Below are positions 19,953-30,809 of a stretch of DNA of 64,000 bases, piece by piece. A program made the position numbers and the translations under genes. Every line of letters begins with the position of its first letter. Position 1 is the stretch's first letter. Below the pieces are notes generated by a model. The model was not told the origin of the DNA. It made no database searches and saw only the letters and a program-made list of their open reading frames with translations. Origin of the DNA: Marinithermus hydrothermalis DSM 14884 (GTDB taxonomy: Bacteria; Deinococcota; Deinococci; Deinococcales; Marinithermaceae); assembly GCF_000195335.1 (NCBI RefSeq), contig NC_015387.1, positions 744,001 to 808,000 on the forward strand. The letters run 5' to 3'.

Positions 19953-20320
19953 CGGTCGCACTCCGCGCACACCCCGTACAGCACCAGCTCGTGCCCTTCG
20001 GGGCGGAACCCGGAGGGGGCGAGCTTGTGCATGTTTACGGGGCAGCCCTCGAGCTCGTACACGCGTCCGCAGGTGCGGCAGTGAAAGTGGTGGTGGTGGT
20101 GCTTCCCCGCGATCTCGTACCGCGGGGACTCCCCGGGGAGTTCCACGACGGTGAGCCATCCTTCCTCGCGCAGGTGCTTGATCGTGCGGTACACGGTCGC
20201 GATCCCGAGCCTGGGGGCTTCGGCGCGGGCGGACTCCAGAACCTCTTGCGGGCTGAGGGGACGGTTGGCTTTCAGGAAGGCGTTCCGGATCGCGCGGCGC
20301 TGTAGGGTATCGCGTCCCAT
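19949..20320 (-). CDS. zur: Fur-family regulator, probable zinc uptake regulator Zur
   Basis: 123 residues. N-terminal winged helix ([20 protein letters not shown] recognition region) and a C-terminal metal domain with the [12 protein letters not shown] cluster and a second cysteine pair VCAEC. Divergent from a zinc-type substrate-binding protein across a shared palindromic operator, so Zur is more likely than Fur or PerR. The start has a TATGGT box 6 nt upstream, so it is probably leaderless and self-regulated through the shared operator. Confidence 0.85.
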   Translation of the reverse strand: MGRDTLQRRAIRNAFLKANRPLSPQEVLESARAEAPRLGIATVYRTIKHLREEGWLTVVELPGESPRYEIAGKHHHHHFHCRTCGRVYELEGCPVNMHKLAPSGFRPEGHELVLYGVCAECDR

Positions 20321-20326
20321 AAGGCC

Positions 20327-20332
20327 ACCATA
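20327..20332 (-). promoter_or_regulatory. -10 box of zur, leaderless type
   Basis: TATGGT on the minus strand, 6 nt before the zur ATG. Confidence 0.5.
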
Positions 20333-20336
20333 CCAC

Positions 20337-20365
20337 TTGACAATAATGATAAACCATTATCAAAT
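20337..20365 (+). promoter_or_regulatory. Zur operator overlapping the znuA promoter
   Basis: TTGACA (20337-20342) and TCAAAT (20360-20365) at 17-bp spacing form a promoter. Between them TGATAA (20347-20352) and TTATCA (20357-20362) make an inverted repeat, within an AT-rich stretch close to the classic Fur-family box (GATAATGATAATCATTATC-like). Repressor bound here would cover the spacer and the -10, and would sit directly upstream of the zur -10. Confidence 0.75.
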
Positions 20366-20383
20366 GAGTGTGGAGGTTATGCG

Positions 20384-21256
20384 ATGCATACCCTGATCTG
20401 GACGCTCCTGCTCAGCCTGAGTCCCTGGGGGCTGGCCCAGGCGAACCCCACTTACGTGGCCACAATCCCGCCCCTCAAGATGATCCTGGAACCGCTGGTC
20501 CAGGGCCGCGCCGAGGTCACGGCCCTCCTCCCCCCCGGAGCCTCGCCGCACACCTTTGAGCCCCGCCCATCGGACCTCAGGCGGCTCACAAACGCTCAGG
20601 CCTTGTTCTACGTTGCGCCTGAATTCGACGGGTGGGCCGCGCGCCTCCCCGCCCAAACGCGCGTCGAGGTACTTCCCCTCGTGCCCGAGGCGTACCGCCG
20701 GCACTTCACCGCGGGCGAGGAGCACGCCGGAGAAACCGATCGCCACGGAGGTACCGACCCCCACTTCTGGACGGACCCCCTCACGGTGCAGGCCACCCTC
20801 CCCGCCCTGGTGGACGCCCTATGCGAACTGGACCCGCCAGGATGCCCCCAGTACCAAGAGAACGCCACCGCCTTCGCCGCCGAACTCGAGGCCCTCGCTG
20901 AGGAACTCGAGGCTAAGCTTGCGCCCCTCGAGGGTCGGCCCGTGCTCCTGTTCCACGAGTCCCTGGGGTACTTCCTGGACCGGTACGGCCTTAGGGTCGC
21001 CGCGGTCCTCGAGCCCTTCCCCGGAAAAGAACCCACCCCCCGGTACCTGAAGGAGATCCTGAAAACCGTGCGGGAGGCCGGCGTGCGGGCCGTGTTCACC
21101 GAACCCCAACTCCCCAAGCGCCCCGCCGAGGTCATCGCGGAAGCCGCGGGGATCCGCCTGCACGTCCTCGACCCCCTGGGGGGAACGGAAGGGCGCGCGA
21201 CCTACCCCGAACTCATGCGGTATAACGCCCGCGCCTTGCTCGAGGCTCTCGAGTGA
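20384..21256 (+). CDS. znuA: Zinc ABC transporter substrate-binding protein, ZnuA/TroA type
   Basis: 290 residues with a cleavable signal peptide (about 1-20, ending GLAQA). Metal-ligand His residues are at H56 (GASPHTFEP), H127 (TDPHFWTDP) and in FHESLGYF, and a short His/acid-rich loop occupies 107-121 (HFTAGEEHAGETDRH), a zinc-type feature. Delivers zinc to a membrane permease. The permease and ATPase genes are not adjacent; the next gene is prmA. Control by Zur is inferred from the operator. Confidence 0.88.
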   Translation: MHTLIWTLLLSLSPWGLAQANPTYVATIPPLKMILEPLVQGRAEVTALLPPGASPHTFEPRPSDLRRLTNAQALFYVAPEFDGWAARLPAQTRVEVLPLVPEAYRRHFTAGEEHAGETDRHGGTDPHFWTDPLTVQATLPALVDALCELDPPGCPQYQENATAFAAELEALAEELEAKLAPLEGRPVLLFHESLGYFLDRYGLRVAAVLEPFPGKEPTPRYLKEILKTVREAGVRAVFTEPQLPKRPAEVIAEAAGIRLHVLDPLGGTEGRATYPELMRYNARALLEALE

Positions 21257-21284
21257 AGCCAAACCGCACTACACTGAGAAGCGT

Positions 21285-22055
21285 ATGCACGTCTTCCGCT
21301 TAACAGGCGACTTCGAAACCCTGGACGCGTACACCCCCCTCTTCTTCGACCTCGGGGCCCGCGGTATGGAGGAGAAAGAAGGCGAGGTCTGGGTGTACTT
21401 TCCCACCCGCGTCGAGCTGCCCTTGCCCGGCGAGTGGCTCGAGCTGGAGGACGAGGACTGGCTCGAGGCCTGGAAGCGCGACCTCCAACCCGTACGCGCC
21501 GGGCCGTTCGTTGTGCTGGCTCCCTGGCACACGTGGGAAGGCCCGGAGCGGCGCATCGTCCTCGAGCCCGGCATGGCCTTCGGCACGGGGCACCACGAGA
21601 CCACGCGCATGGCCCTCGAGGCGCTGGCCCGTGAGCCGATCCACGGAGCGCGCGTGCTGGACCTGGGAACCGGGTCGGGCATCCTCGCCATCGCGGCGGC
21701 CATGCGGGGCGCGGAGGTCCTCGGAGTGGACGTGGACGCGAGCGTTATCCCCCAGGCGGAGGCCAACGCCCGGCGCAACCAGGCCCCGGCCCGGTTCAAG
21801 GTGGGGAGCCTCGAGGCCGCTGAGCCCCCGTATGACCTGGTGGTCGCGAACCTCTACGCCGAGCTGCACCAGACCCTCGCACCCCGGTACGCCGAGATCC
21901 TCCGTCCCGGAGGGCGCGCCCTCCTCACCGGCATCCTGGCCGAGCGAGAGGCGGGCGTCCTCCGCGCGATGGAGGACGCGGGGTTCTCCCTCCTCTCCCG
22001 CAGGCAGGAAGGGGAGTGGGTCCTCCTCGCCTTCCGTTACAGCCCGGAGGACTAG
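21285..22055 (+). CDS. prmA: Ribosomal protein L11 methyltransferase
   Basis: 256 residues, class I SAM methyltransferase that trimethylates ribosomal protein L11. SAM site VLDLGTGSGILAIAAA follows MAFGTGHHETTRMAL, the PrmA-specific block. The N-terminal domain that recognises L11 is about 70 residues. It is 7 bp upstream of rsmE, a common arrangement. Confidence 0.95.
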   Translation: MHVFRLTGDFETLDAYTPLFFDLGARGMEEKEGEVWVYFPTRVELPLPGEWLELEDEDWLEAWKRDLQPVRAGPFVVLAPWHTWEGPERRIVLEPGMAFGTGHHETTRMALEALAREPIHGARVLDLGTGSGILAIAAAMRGAEVLGVDVDASVIPQAEANARRNQAPARFKVGSLEAAEPPYDLVVANLYAELHQTLAPRYAEILRPGGRALLTGILAEREAGVLRAMEDAGFSLLSRRQEGEWVLLAFRYSPED

Positions 22056-22437
22056 GGCACGGATGCGGCCGCACCGGGTGTACGTACCCAAGATCACCCC
22101 GGAGGTCCGGGTCTGGGGCCGGGAGGCCCGGCACCTCCTCGAGGTCCTGCGCGCGCGCGTGGGCGATACCGTCACGGTCTTCGACGGGCAGGGCCTCGAG
22201 GGCCGCGCCGTCCTGGCCGCGGTCGAGGAGGGCGCGGCGCACCTCAGGGTGGAGGAGACCTGGTCGACCGACCGCGAGGTGGGCGTGCCGGTGGTGCTCT
22301 ACGCCGCCCTGCTCAAGGGCGACAAACTCGCGGACGTGCTGCGCGCGGTGACGGAGCTCGGCGTGACCCGGTTCACCCCCCTCATCACCGAGCGGAGCAT
22401 CCCGAAGGAGATGGACTCATGTAAAAAAGTCGGTTGA

Positions 22438-23631
22438 CTCAAAACTTGCACTTATGCACCCTGGGGATACCTATGCGCCAGGACCACTTGAAAGGGGCCG
22501 CTGGTTTCCCGTCTGATGACGGGTGCCATGACCCAAGCGGCCCTGTCCCTACTTTGGACCCTCCTGGCCCTTTTGCCAAGCCCCCACCTCCAGGAATCCC
22601 TCAAGGCCCTGCTCTTGCTCCTCCTCCACGGCCACGGCAAGGCCAGACCCCAGCACAGCCAGGTCAAGTCCCCCTCCGCCCTCTCTCGCTTCCTCAACCG
22701 CTACCCCTGGCCCACCCGCGCTCTCATCCGCCTGGCAAGAAAAGAGGCCGAGAAAGCCCTGGACCGGGCCAGAAAGAAAAAAGGCCCCAAGCCCCGTCTC
22801 CTGGTGGTCCTGGACCTAGTCACTCTGGAGAAGCGGGGCCGTTTCCAGGCCCTGCCCCTCTCCTTTTTTCACGGCAAGTGGGGACTCCATCTGGTGGTCC
22901 TCTACCTCGTCTACGGAGACCTCCGCATCCCTTGGGCCTACCGCCTCTGGCGGGGCAAGGGGGAGAAGGCCCTCTCCCCGCCTGGCCCCTAAGCCTCCTG
23001 GCCTCTCTGCCCCCCTGGATGCGCCGGGCCTTCCGGATACGGGTGGCCGCGGATGCGGCCTTTGGCACCACCCGGTTCCTTTTCGGGGTGAAGCGGTTGG
23101 GTTTTGAAGCGGTGGTGGGGATGCGGCGGGACCGGAGGCTGCGGGAAGGGGGGAGGCTTGGGGACCTCAGGCGGCAGGGGAGCCGGGTCTACCTTTGGGG
23201 GCTTTCCTTCCCGGTCTGGGTGGCCTGGTACCGCTACCCCCTGCCCCAAGGGGGCTGGGAGTGGCGGTACGTGGTGGCCACCTTTCCCGCCACGCCCCGG
23301 ACGGCGCTCACTTGGGGAAAGAGGCGGTTTGCCATAGAGCACTTCTTCCGCGCCGCGAAAAGCGAGTTCTCCCTGGGGCAGTTTGGGCAGCGGACGGCTT
23401 TGGGGGTGCACCGTTTTCTGGTGCTTTCCCTTCTGGCCTACCTGTTGGCCCACTGGGTGGGCATGGAGGGGGAAGGAAGCTGGCGGGAGGCCAGGGAGCG
23501 GGCGGCGCGGGTTCTCTTGCCTGAGCTCGTGGTGCAGCTCGCCCTGCGGGAGCTCTATGCCCTGGGTCTCTGGCCGCCGGGGGGAGGGGGTGAAGGTTTA
23601 TGCGGGATATGCGGGAGGTGCAAGTTTTGAG
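22438..23631 (+). mobile_element. Insertion sequence IS-B inside IS-A, copy 2
   Basis: 1,194 bp with perfect 14-bp terminal inverted repeats (CTCAAAACTTGCAC). Flanked by the 4-bp duplication TTGA (22434-22437 and 23632-23635), which is the inner edge of the IS-A terminal repeat. A 4-bp duplication with a DDE transposase of IS4-superfamily look fits the IS701 or ISH3 groups. Confidence 0.92.
22516..23630 (+). pseudogene. IS-B transposase, copy 2, frameshifted
   Basis: The full protein would be about 371 residues: N-terminal helical region, D100 in LVVLDLVTLEK, a second Asp in VAADAAFGTT, and Glu in FAIEHFFRAAKSEFSL (IS4-superfamily YREK-like region). In this copy two extra C residues, in the C-runs near 22978 and 22988, move the frame: the first part stops at 22992 and the C-terminal part continues in another frame. 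The other IS-B copy lacks these two insertions but has its own elsewhere. Sequencing error in homopolymers is possible. Confidence 0.85.
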
Positions 23632-24703
23632 TTGACCCTTTTATCCTCCCCACCAGGGGCCTCCACCAGCACTCTGGGGAAAGAGTTCCCGTAAGCCTTT
23701 CCCAGGGGCTCTTTTCCCCAATCCGCCGATGCCGCATCCGGTAAAGCCCCACCATCAACCAGGATTCCCCCACCTCCAGGCTCCGCAACACCCTCCGCCT
23801 GCGCCGCCGCCACAATCGCCCATGCCCTACCTCCGCCACGTTGTTTGTCCAAGGAGGCGGTACCTCGGCCCCCCAAGCCTCCTGCAACCCCTCCCAAGCC
23901 CGCACCCAGCCCTCCAAGGCCTTACCCCACCGGGGCAGAAGCTCCTTCCAAAAGAACGCCTCCCTCTCCCCAGGCCCAAGCCCCCGCAGCACCCTCAGAC
24001 CCTCCCGTATCTCCCCCCACGCCTTCCGGTCCACCTTGGCCCGTACCTCCCGCATCAGGTGGAAAGCGCACCGGGCCCAAAGCAGCCTCCGCCCCAACCA
24101 GCCCAACGCCTCCCCTACCTCCTGCGCCCCGTCCGAAACCACCCCCAGCCTTGGAGGTAACCTCCAAAGGAGCTCCCGCACCCGCTCGTAACGCCGCCGA
24201 TGGCCAAGGTCTCCCCACAGCGGGCAACCCGTCCAAGCCTCAAAGTAAAGGTACCCGTACCCCTTGGGGCCCCGGCCAAAGGCCCATTCATCCACACTCC
24301 CCCAGTACACCCGCCCTCGGAGAAGACGGTTCTCCCGCTGAAGGAGCCGTTTGGCCCTGGCCCCCGCGGACCTGAGCCAGCGGAGGCGGGTGGGACGGGT
24401 GAGGGGGAAGCCCAGGTTCTTGGCGAGATCGTTTTGGACGCTTTCAGGGGCGCGATGGCTTGCGAGGATGAGGAAGTGCTCCTGGATGGAGATCGCGTAC
24501 CAGCGGCTTCTAGGGCAGTCCTCCGGGTAGAGAGCTCGTTTCTGGCGCTTGCATTGGGCGCAGCGGATCCGTTTGACTCTGACTTCCTGGATGCCCCGAA
24601 AGGTGCGCAGCTTGCGTCTGCGGTAGCCCCCGCTCTCCTCACGGGTGGCTCCGCAGTGGGGACAGGGTACGATGGAGCTCGGGGAGTCCTCAGTCGGCTT
24701 CAT
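23555..24703 (-). CDS. IS-A transposase, copy 2, with altered C-terminus
   Basis: 382 residues. Identical in layout to copy 1 (zinc ribbon, D138, D191, E291) up to GRIKGST, after which IS-B sequence supplies a new tail of about 25 residues (QNLHLPHIPHKP onward). The catalytic core is complete, so it could still act. Residue 6 is Asp, shared with copy 3. Confidence 0.9.
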   Translation of the reverse strand: MKPTEDSPSSIVPCPHCGATREESGGYRRRKLRTFRGIQEVRVKRIRCAQCKRQKRALYPEDCPRSRWYAISIQEHFLILASHRAPESVQNDLAKNLGFPLTRPTRLRWLRSAGARAKRLLQRENRLLRGRVYWGSVDEWAFGRGPKGYGYLYFEAWTGCPLWGDLGHRRRYERVRELLWRLPPRLGVVSDGAQEVGEALGWLGRRLLWARCAFHLMREVRAKVDRKAWGEIREGLRVLRGLGPGEREAFFWKELLPRWGKALEGWVRAWEGLQEAWGAEVPPPWTNNVAEVGHGRLWRRRRRRVLRSLEVGESWLMVGLYRMRHRRIGEKSPWERLTGTLSPECWWRPLVGRIKGSTQNLHLPHIPHKPSPPPPGGQRPRA

Positions 24704-25110
24704 GGCAGAACCAGACTAAGGGCTCCCCTCTTACTCAACCGAGTTTTTTACATGACCCAGGAGATGAAACGCGCGAAGCTCGAACGCCTGCGCCGCATCG
24801 TGGTGGAGGCCGCCAAGCAATCCGGCCGAACGGTCCTTCCCGAGGTGACCGAGCCCATCCCCTTGGAGGCCGTGCCCGAGGTGCCGCAGGGCTTCGTGGC
24901 GCACCCCGGCTCGAGCCTCCGGGTGCGGGAGGTGCTGAACCTCGAGCAGCCGGTTGCCTTCGCGACGGGGCCGGAGGGGGGGTTCACCGCGCGGGAGGTT
25001 GCGCTTTTAGAGGAGCGCGGCTTCGTGCCCGTCACGCTGGGCCGCCGCATCCTTCGCGCCGAGACCGCGGCGGTGGCCCTCGTGGCCCTGGTGACGGCGG
25101 GGGAGGGCGT

Positions 25111-25509
25111 ATGAGGCGCTGGGTGTTGGGGTTGGGGACAGCCCTCCTCCTCGCGGCCTGCCGCTACACCTTCTGGCCTCCCATCCCACCGGAGGTGCCG
25201 TTCCCGGAGCGCTTCAGCGTGGTGGGGACCCTGGAAGCGGTAGGGGACGGCGCGAGGGCCTATCTGAACGTACGCCGCGTGCCTGAGGCCGGGTACCTCG
25301 AGGCCCGCTGGTACCGGGACGAGACCCTTCTCCTCGAGCGTTCCCTCTTCGTGGAGGCCCCCCGAACGTACACCCTCGAGCTGCCCTTAGGCGAAACGGG
25401 GTTGTACCGGCTGGTGCTGGTATGGCAAGAGGTGCCCGTGCTGCAGCTGGATCTGGGAACCCCCCGGGTGCCTACCCCACCAGAAACGCCAGGACCAGGG
25501 GAAGGGTGA
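25111..25509 (+). CDS. Hypothetical lipoprotein
   Basis: 132 residues. Signal peptide with lipobox LLAAC (Cys17), then a short beta-rich domain and a Pro-rich tail (PRVPTPPETPGPGEG). Not recognised as a family. It overlaps the rsmE stop by 4 bp and was probably co-transcribed with prmA-rsmE, so the transposon in rsmE may reduce its expression. Its 3' end overlaps the convergent transporter gene by 38 bp. Confidence 0.7.
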   Translation: MRRWVLGLGTALLLAACRYTFWPPIPPEVPFPERFSVVGTLEAVGDGARAYLNVRRVPEAGYLEARWYRDETLLLERSLFVEAPRTYTLELPLGETGLYRLVLVWQEVPVLQLDLGTPRVPTPPETPGPGEG

Positions 25510-26362
25510 GGAAGGCCGCGATCGTGGAGGCCACCACCACGCGGGCGGTGCGCGGCGCGTCCCCGCCGAACTCCGTGGAGAGCAAGAACGCGTTGACCGC
25601 GGCGGGCATCGCGCTTTGTAGGACGAGCACCTTTGCATCCAGCGGCGCGAGGTGGAGTAGGCGCGCTATCCCAAGGGCTACAACCGGAGCGGCGAGCAGC
25701 CGTAGGCTGCCCGCCACCCCTTCAAAAACCCCCACTTTAAACCGGCTCTGGGCGATCTGCATCCCGAGAATTAGCAGAGCGAGGGGAATCACGGCCTGCC
25801 CCATCATGTGAATGGCGTTTCCGAGGTTGTACGGCAGGGGCAGGCCGAGGAGACGGAACGCGAGCCCCGCGAACACGGCCCAGATCAGGGGAAGGCGCAG
25901 GGTAAACCGCAGCCCTTCCCCGAGGCTCGCCCCGCGAAACAGCGCGGGGCCCAGCCCGAACATCAAGAGGCTCGCCCCCAGCATATACACCACCGCGCGC
26001 TCCAACCCGGCCTCACCGAACGCGAAGAACACCACGGAAAGGCCCATGTTGCCTGCGTTAGGGAAGAGCGTGGTGGCGAGGAGGCTGGCCCGGGTGGGGT
26101 GGGGCAGCCGGGCCAGCCGGGCCACCCCCATCCCCAAAAGCCAAAGCGCGAGGCTGGTGCAAGCAAACCCCAGCAGAATTCCCGCCGCGCTTTCCGCGGG
26201 CAGCGCGGCGCGGTACACGCTATCGAAGATCAAGGCGGGGGAGAGCAGGTAAAGGGTAAAGCGGGAAAGGGGCTGCAGGGGCAAACCGAGAAAGCGCCCC
26301 GCGAGGAAACCGGTCAGCACGATGAACCCAACGGGAGCGATTATAGGTACCAGGGCGCCCAT
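25472..26362 (-). CDS. AEC family (auxin efflux carrier-like) transporter
   Basis: 296 residues with about ten hydrophobic segments and no other domain. FPNAGNMGLSVVFFAFG and the LLSPALIFDSVYRAAL region resemble the half-repeats of AEC permeases. Bacterial members export or import small organic acids such as malate or malonate; the substrate here is unknown. It is a single gene facing the lipoprotein gene and overlapping its 3' end. Confidence 0.85.
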   Translation of the reverse strand: MGALVPIIAPVGFIVLTGFLAGRFLGLPLQPLSRFTLYLLSPALIFDSVYRAALPAESAAGILLGFACTSLALWLLGMGVARLARLPHPTRASLLATTLFPNAGNMGLSVVFFAFGEAGLERAVVYMLGASLLMFGLGPALFRGASLGEGLRFTLRLPLIWAVFAGLAFRLLGLPLPYNLGNAIHMMGQAVIPLALLILGMQIAQSRFKVGVFEGVAGSLRLLAAPVVALGIARLLHLAPLDAKVLVLQSAMPAAVNAFLLSTEFGGDAPRTARVVVASTIAAFLTLPLVLAFLVG

Positions 26363-26381
26363 GAGTTCCAGCTTAAAGGAA

Positions 26382-26417
26382 GCCGGCGCGAGCTTCCCCC
26401 TAGGCGCCCGCGCCGGC
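26382..26417 (-). terminator. Terminator of rnj
   Basis: GCCGGCGCG and CGCGCCGGC (9-bp arms) lie just downstream of the rnj stop; on the minus strand the hairpin is followed by CTTCCTTTAAG. The T-rich tail on that side supports use by rnj. Confidence 0.6.
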
Positions 26418-26422
26418 CAACC

Positions 26423-28126
26423 TTACCCCTCAATCACGATCGGGATCAGGATCGGGTCGCGCCCCGTCGTCTTCCGGATGAACTTCCGGATGGGGTAATA
26501 GATCTCGTCGCGGATCTCCTCGAGCGGCTTCTTCTGCCGCACCCCCTTCACGATCATCTCGAGCGCCATCTTCCGGATCTCGTTATGCAGGCGTTGCCCG
26601 GCCTTCACGAAGCCGCGCGACACCACCTCCACCACCGGGTCGCGCGTGGCGAGTGCGGTGATCACCACCACGCCGTCCGCGGACATCAGCTGGCGCTCCT
26701 CCAGGATCTCGTCGGTGATATCCCCCACGCCCAGACCATCCACGTACAGCGCCCCGGCCGGCACCTTGCCCGTGATCTGGATGTCGTTCGGCTTCAGGCA
26801 CACCACGTCCCCGTTCTCCGCCACGATGGTCTTCTCCGGCGGGTTCGGCATGGACTCGGCCAGCCACTTGAAGTTCGTCTGGTGCCGGATCTCGCCGTGC
26901 CACGGCATGAAGAACCTGGGTGTGGTCAGGCTCAGGATGAGCTTCAACTCCTCCTGGGAGGCGTGTCCCGAGGCGTGCACCTTGTACGCGGGCGGGTACA
27001 GCACCCGCGCCCCCAGGGCGTACAGCTGGTTGATCACGCGGTTGACCGCCTCCTCATTCCCGGGGATGGGGCTCGAGGAGAGGATCACGGTGTCCCCCGG
27101 CCGGATGCTGAGCTTAGCGTGCGTGCCCGAAGCGAGGCGCGAGAGGACCGACATGGGCTGCCCCTGGCTTCCGGTCGCGAGGACCAGGACCTCCTCGTCC
27201 GGCAGGTCCTTGATCTCATCCACGGTGTAGAGCCGGTCCTTGACCTCGAGGTACCCGAGCTCGAGGGCGATGCGGGCGAATTTCAGCATGCTGCGCCCTT
27301 CCATCGCGACCTTGCGCCCGTACCGCTCCGCGGCGCGGATCACGCTTTGGATGCGGTGGATGTGGGAGGCGAAGGTGGTGACGAAGACTCGGCCCTTGGC
27401 CTGGCCGATTACCTGATCCAGGGCCTTGGCCACCTCCGCTTCGCTCGGCGTGATCCCAGGGCGTTCGGCGTTGGTGGAGTCCGCGATCAGGAGGAGAACC
27501 CCTTCAGCACCTGCCTGCGCGATCTTGGCGAGGTGGCTGACCTGCCCGTCGATGGGGGTGGGGTCGAGCTTGAAGTCTCCGGTGTGCACGATTCGCCCGA
27601 TCGGGGTGTGGATGATCATCCCGGAGTTGTCCGGGATCGAGTGCGTCATGCGGAACAAATCCACGGTGAAGTACCGCCCGATCTTGAGGCGTGCGTCCGG
27701 CCCGACCTCGTTCAGGTCGAACTCGCCGGGGCGCAGTCCGAACTCCTCGAGCTTCCCTTTGAGTAGGCCCAGTGTGAGCTTCGCCCCGTAAATGGGCACT
27801 TTCGGGAGTTGGGGGAAGAGGAAGGGCAGGGCCCCGATGTGGTCCTCGTGCCCGTGCGTGAGGATCCACCCCTTGATGTACTTGGCGTTCTCAACGAGGT
27901 AATCGATGCGGGGGATGAGAATGTCCACCCCGAGCATGTGCTCTTCGGGAAAGGCCAGCCCTCCGTCCACCACGAGGATCTCATCGTTGTAGCGGAAGGC
28001 GAAGATGTTCTTCCCGATCTCGCCCATGCCCCCTAGGGGGATGATCTCCACGTACCCGCCGGGGCTCTTACCGCGAGGACGCCGACGGCGCCCTTTCCGC
28101 TCGGGTGTACGCGTTTTATCGTTCAT
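26423..28126 (-). CDS. rnj: Ribonuclease J
   Basis: 567 residues. Beta-lactamase fold with THGHEDH metal motif (about 88-94), DSTNAERPG, the beta-CASP insert (TTFASHIHRIQSV) and the APAYKVHASGHA-type motif (here PPAYKVHASGHAS), then the C-terminal domain. Combined 5'-exo and endoribonuclease for mRNA decay and rRNA maturation. The basic N-terminal extension (KGRRRRPRGK) is a likely RNA contact. It lies 80 bp downstream of pnp, so the two RNases may share transcripts. Confidence 0.96.
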   Translation of the reverse strand: MNDKTRTPERKGRRRRPRGKSPGGYVEIIPLGGMGEIGKNIFAFRYNDEILVVDGGLAFPEEHMLGVDILIPRIDYLVENAKYIKGWILTHGHEDHIGALPFLFPQLPKVPIYGAKLTLGLLKGKLEEFGLRPGEFDLNEVGPDARLKIGRYFTVDLFRMTHSIPDNSGMIIHTPIGRIVHTGDFKLDPTPIDGQVSHLAKIAQAGAEGVLLLIADSTNAERPGITPSEAEVAKALDQVIGQAKGRVFVTTFASHIHRIQSVIRAAERYGRKVAMEGRSMLKFARIALELGYLEVKDRLYTVDEIKDLPDEEVLVLATGSQGQPMSVLSRLASGTHAKLSIRPGDTVILSSSPIPGNEEAVNRVINQLYALGARVLYPPAYKVHASGHASQEELKLILSLTTPRFFMPWHGEIRHQTNFKWLAESMPNPPEKTIVAENGDVVCLKPNDIQITGKVPAGALYVDGLGVGDITDEILEERQLMSADGVVVITALATRDPVVEVVSRGFVKAGQRLHNEIRKMALEMIVKGVRQKKPLEEIRDEIYYPIRKFIRKTTGRDPILIPIVIEG

Positions 28127-28155
28127 AGCGACCTGTCCAATGCACGGTAATCTTT

Positions 28156-28172
28156 GGGAGGACGTCCCTCCC
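28156..28172 (-). terminator. Small hairpin between pnp and rnj
   Basis: GGGAGG and CCTCCC arms, 5-nt loop, in the 80-bp gap. No T-run on the minus strand. It may act on mRNA stability. Confidence 0.3.
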
Positions 28173-28206
28173 GAGGCGCGAAACGACGAACCTCATGACC
28201 GACCGC

Positions 28207-30354
<2,148 letters not shown>

Positions 30355-30403
30355 GGTCTCACCTGTCTCGTACACGCGTGTCCTTTCTTATAGGGAAAAC
30401 GAG

Positions 30404-30418
30404 ACCGGTCGCCCCGGT
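30404..30418 (-). terminator. Weak hairpin between rpsO and pnp
   Basis: ACCGG/CCGGT, 5-bp stem, followed on the minus strand by CTCGTTTTCCC. It could be a partial terminator reducing pnp relative to rpsO. Confidence 0.4.
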
Positions 30419-30447
30419 CCCGCCCCCTGATTGCTTTGCTTAACAGT

Positions 30448-30717
30448 TTACTTCCTCAAGCCGAGTTTCTCAATCAAGGCCTTGTAACGGCCCTCGTCCT
30501 CCCGCTCGAGGTACCGCAACAGCCGCTTACGCCGCCCCACGAGCTTCAACAAGCCGCGGTGGGAGTGGTAGTCGTGCTTGTGCACGCGCAGGTGCTCGGA
30601 GAGCCGGTTGATGCGCGCCGTGAGTAGCGCGACCTGCACCTCGGTCGAACCGGTGTCACCGGGGAAACGCGCAAACTCCTGAATGATCCGCTGCTTTTCT
30701 TCCGTCGTGATCGACAT
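30448..30717 (-). CDS. rpsO: 30S ribosomal protein S15
   Basis: 89 residues, full length. Carries the 16S rRNA-binding [25 protein letters not shown] block. CAACCTCC upstream (minus-strand GGAGGTTG) gives a good ribosome binding site. It starts the rpsO-pnp unit. Confidence 0.98.
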   Translation of the reverse strand: MSITTEEKQRIIQEFARFPGDTGSTEVQVALLTARINRLSEHLRVHKHDYHSHRGLLKLVGRRKRLLRYLEREDEGRYKALIEKLGLRK

Positions 30718-30779
30718 CTCAACCTCCGTCAGGTAAGGGAACGCGCACTTCAGGCCTTCCCTCCCTCAAAACCTTTCCC

Positions 30780-30809
30780 AGCTTAAGGCCTTCCACACGG
30801 GCGGGTCAA
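30780..30809 (-). promoter_or_regulatory. Promoter of rpsO
   Basis: Minus-strand TTGACC (30804-30809) and TAAGCT (30780-30785), 18-bp spacing. The -35 overlaps the stop codon of the upstream small gene. Confidence 0.65.

Larger units (their letters stand above)
22414..24758 (-). mobile_element. Nested transposon, copy 2: IS-A carrying IS-B
   Basis: 2,345 bp. The outer ends are those of IS-A, flanked by a perfect 8-bp duplication AGGAGATG (22406-22413 and 24759-24766). Inside, IS-B (22438-23631) is inserted 20 bp from the inner side of one IS-A end. Outer length minus IS-B and its 4-bp duplication equals 1,147 bp, exactly the simple IS-A. IS-A transposase is on the minus strand. The insertion is inside rsmE. 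Confidence 0.95.
22063..25114 (+). pseudogene. rsmE: 16S rRNA m3U1498 methyltransferase, split by a nested transposon
   Basis: The 5' part (22063-22413) encodes MRPHRVYVPKITPEVRVWG to RSIPKEM; translation then runs into the element and stops at about 22436. The 3' part (24767-25114) begins KRAKLERLRRIVVEAAKQSGR and carries the SPOUT knot motif FATGPEGGFTAREV. Joining the two across one copy of the 8-bp duplication restores an unbroken frame of about 230 residues. The methyltransferase knot is thus separated from its N-terminal PUA-like domain and the gene should be inactive. The lack of other damage suggests a recent event. Confidence 0.95.

Noticed and set aside
22414-24758. Composite transposon made of two IS flanking cargo
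   Set aside because: Only one pair of 8-bp duplications encloses the unit, and IS-B has its own 4-bp duplication inside IS-A, so it is a nested insertion and carries no cargo genes.
25808-27766. Long plus-strand open frame (652 codons) across the AEC and rnj genes
   Set aside because: It is antisense to two well-recognised conserved proteins and has no family resemblance; GC-rich DNA often leaves such frames open.
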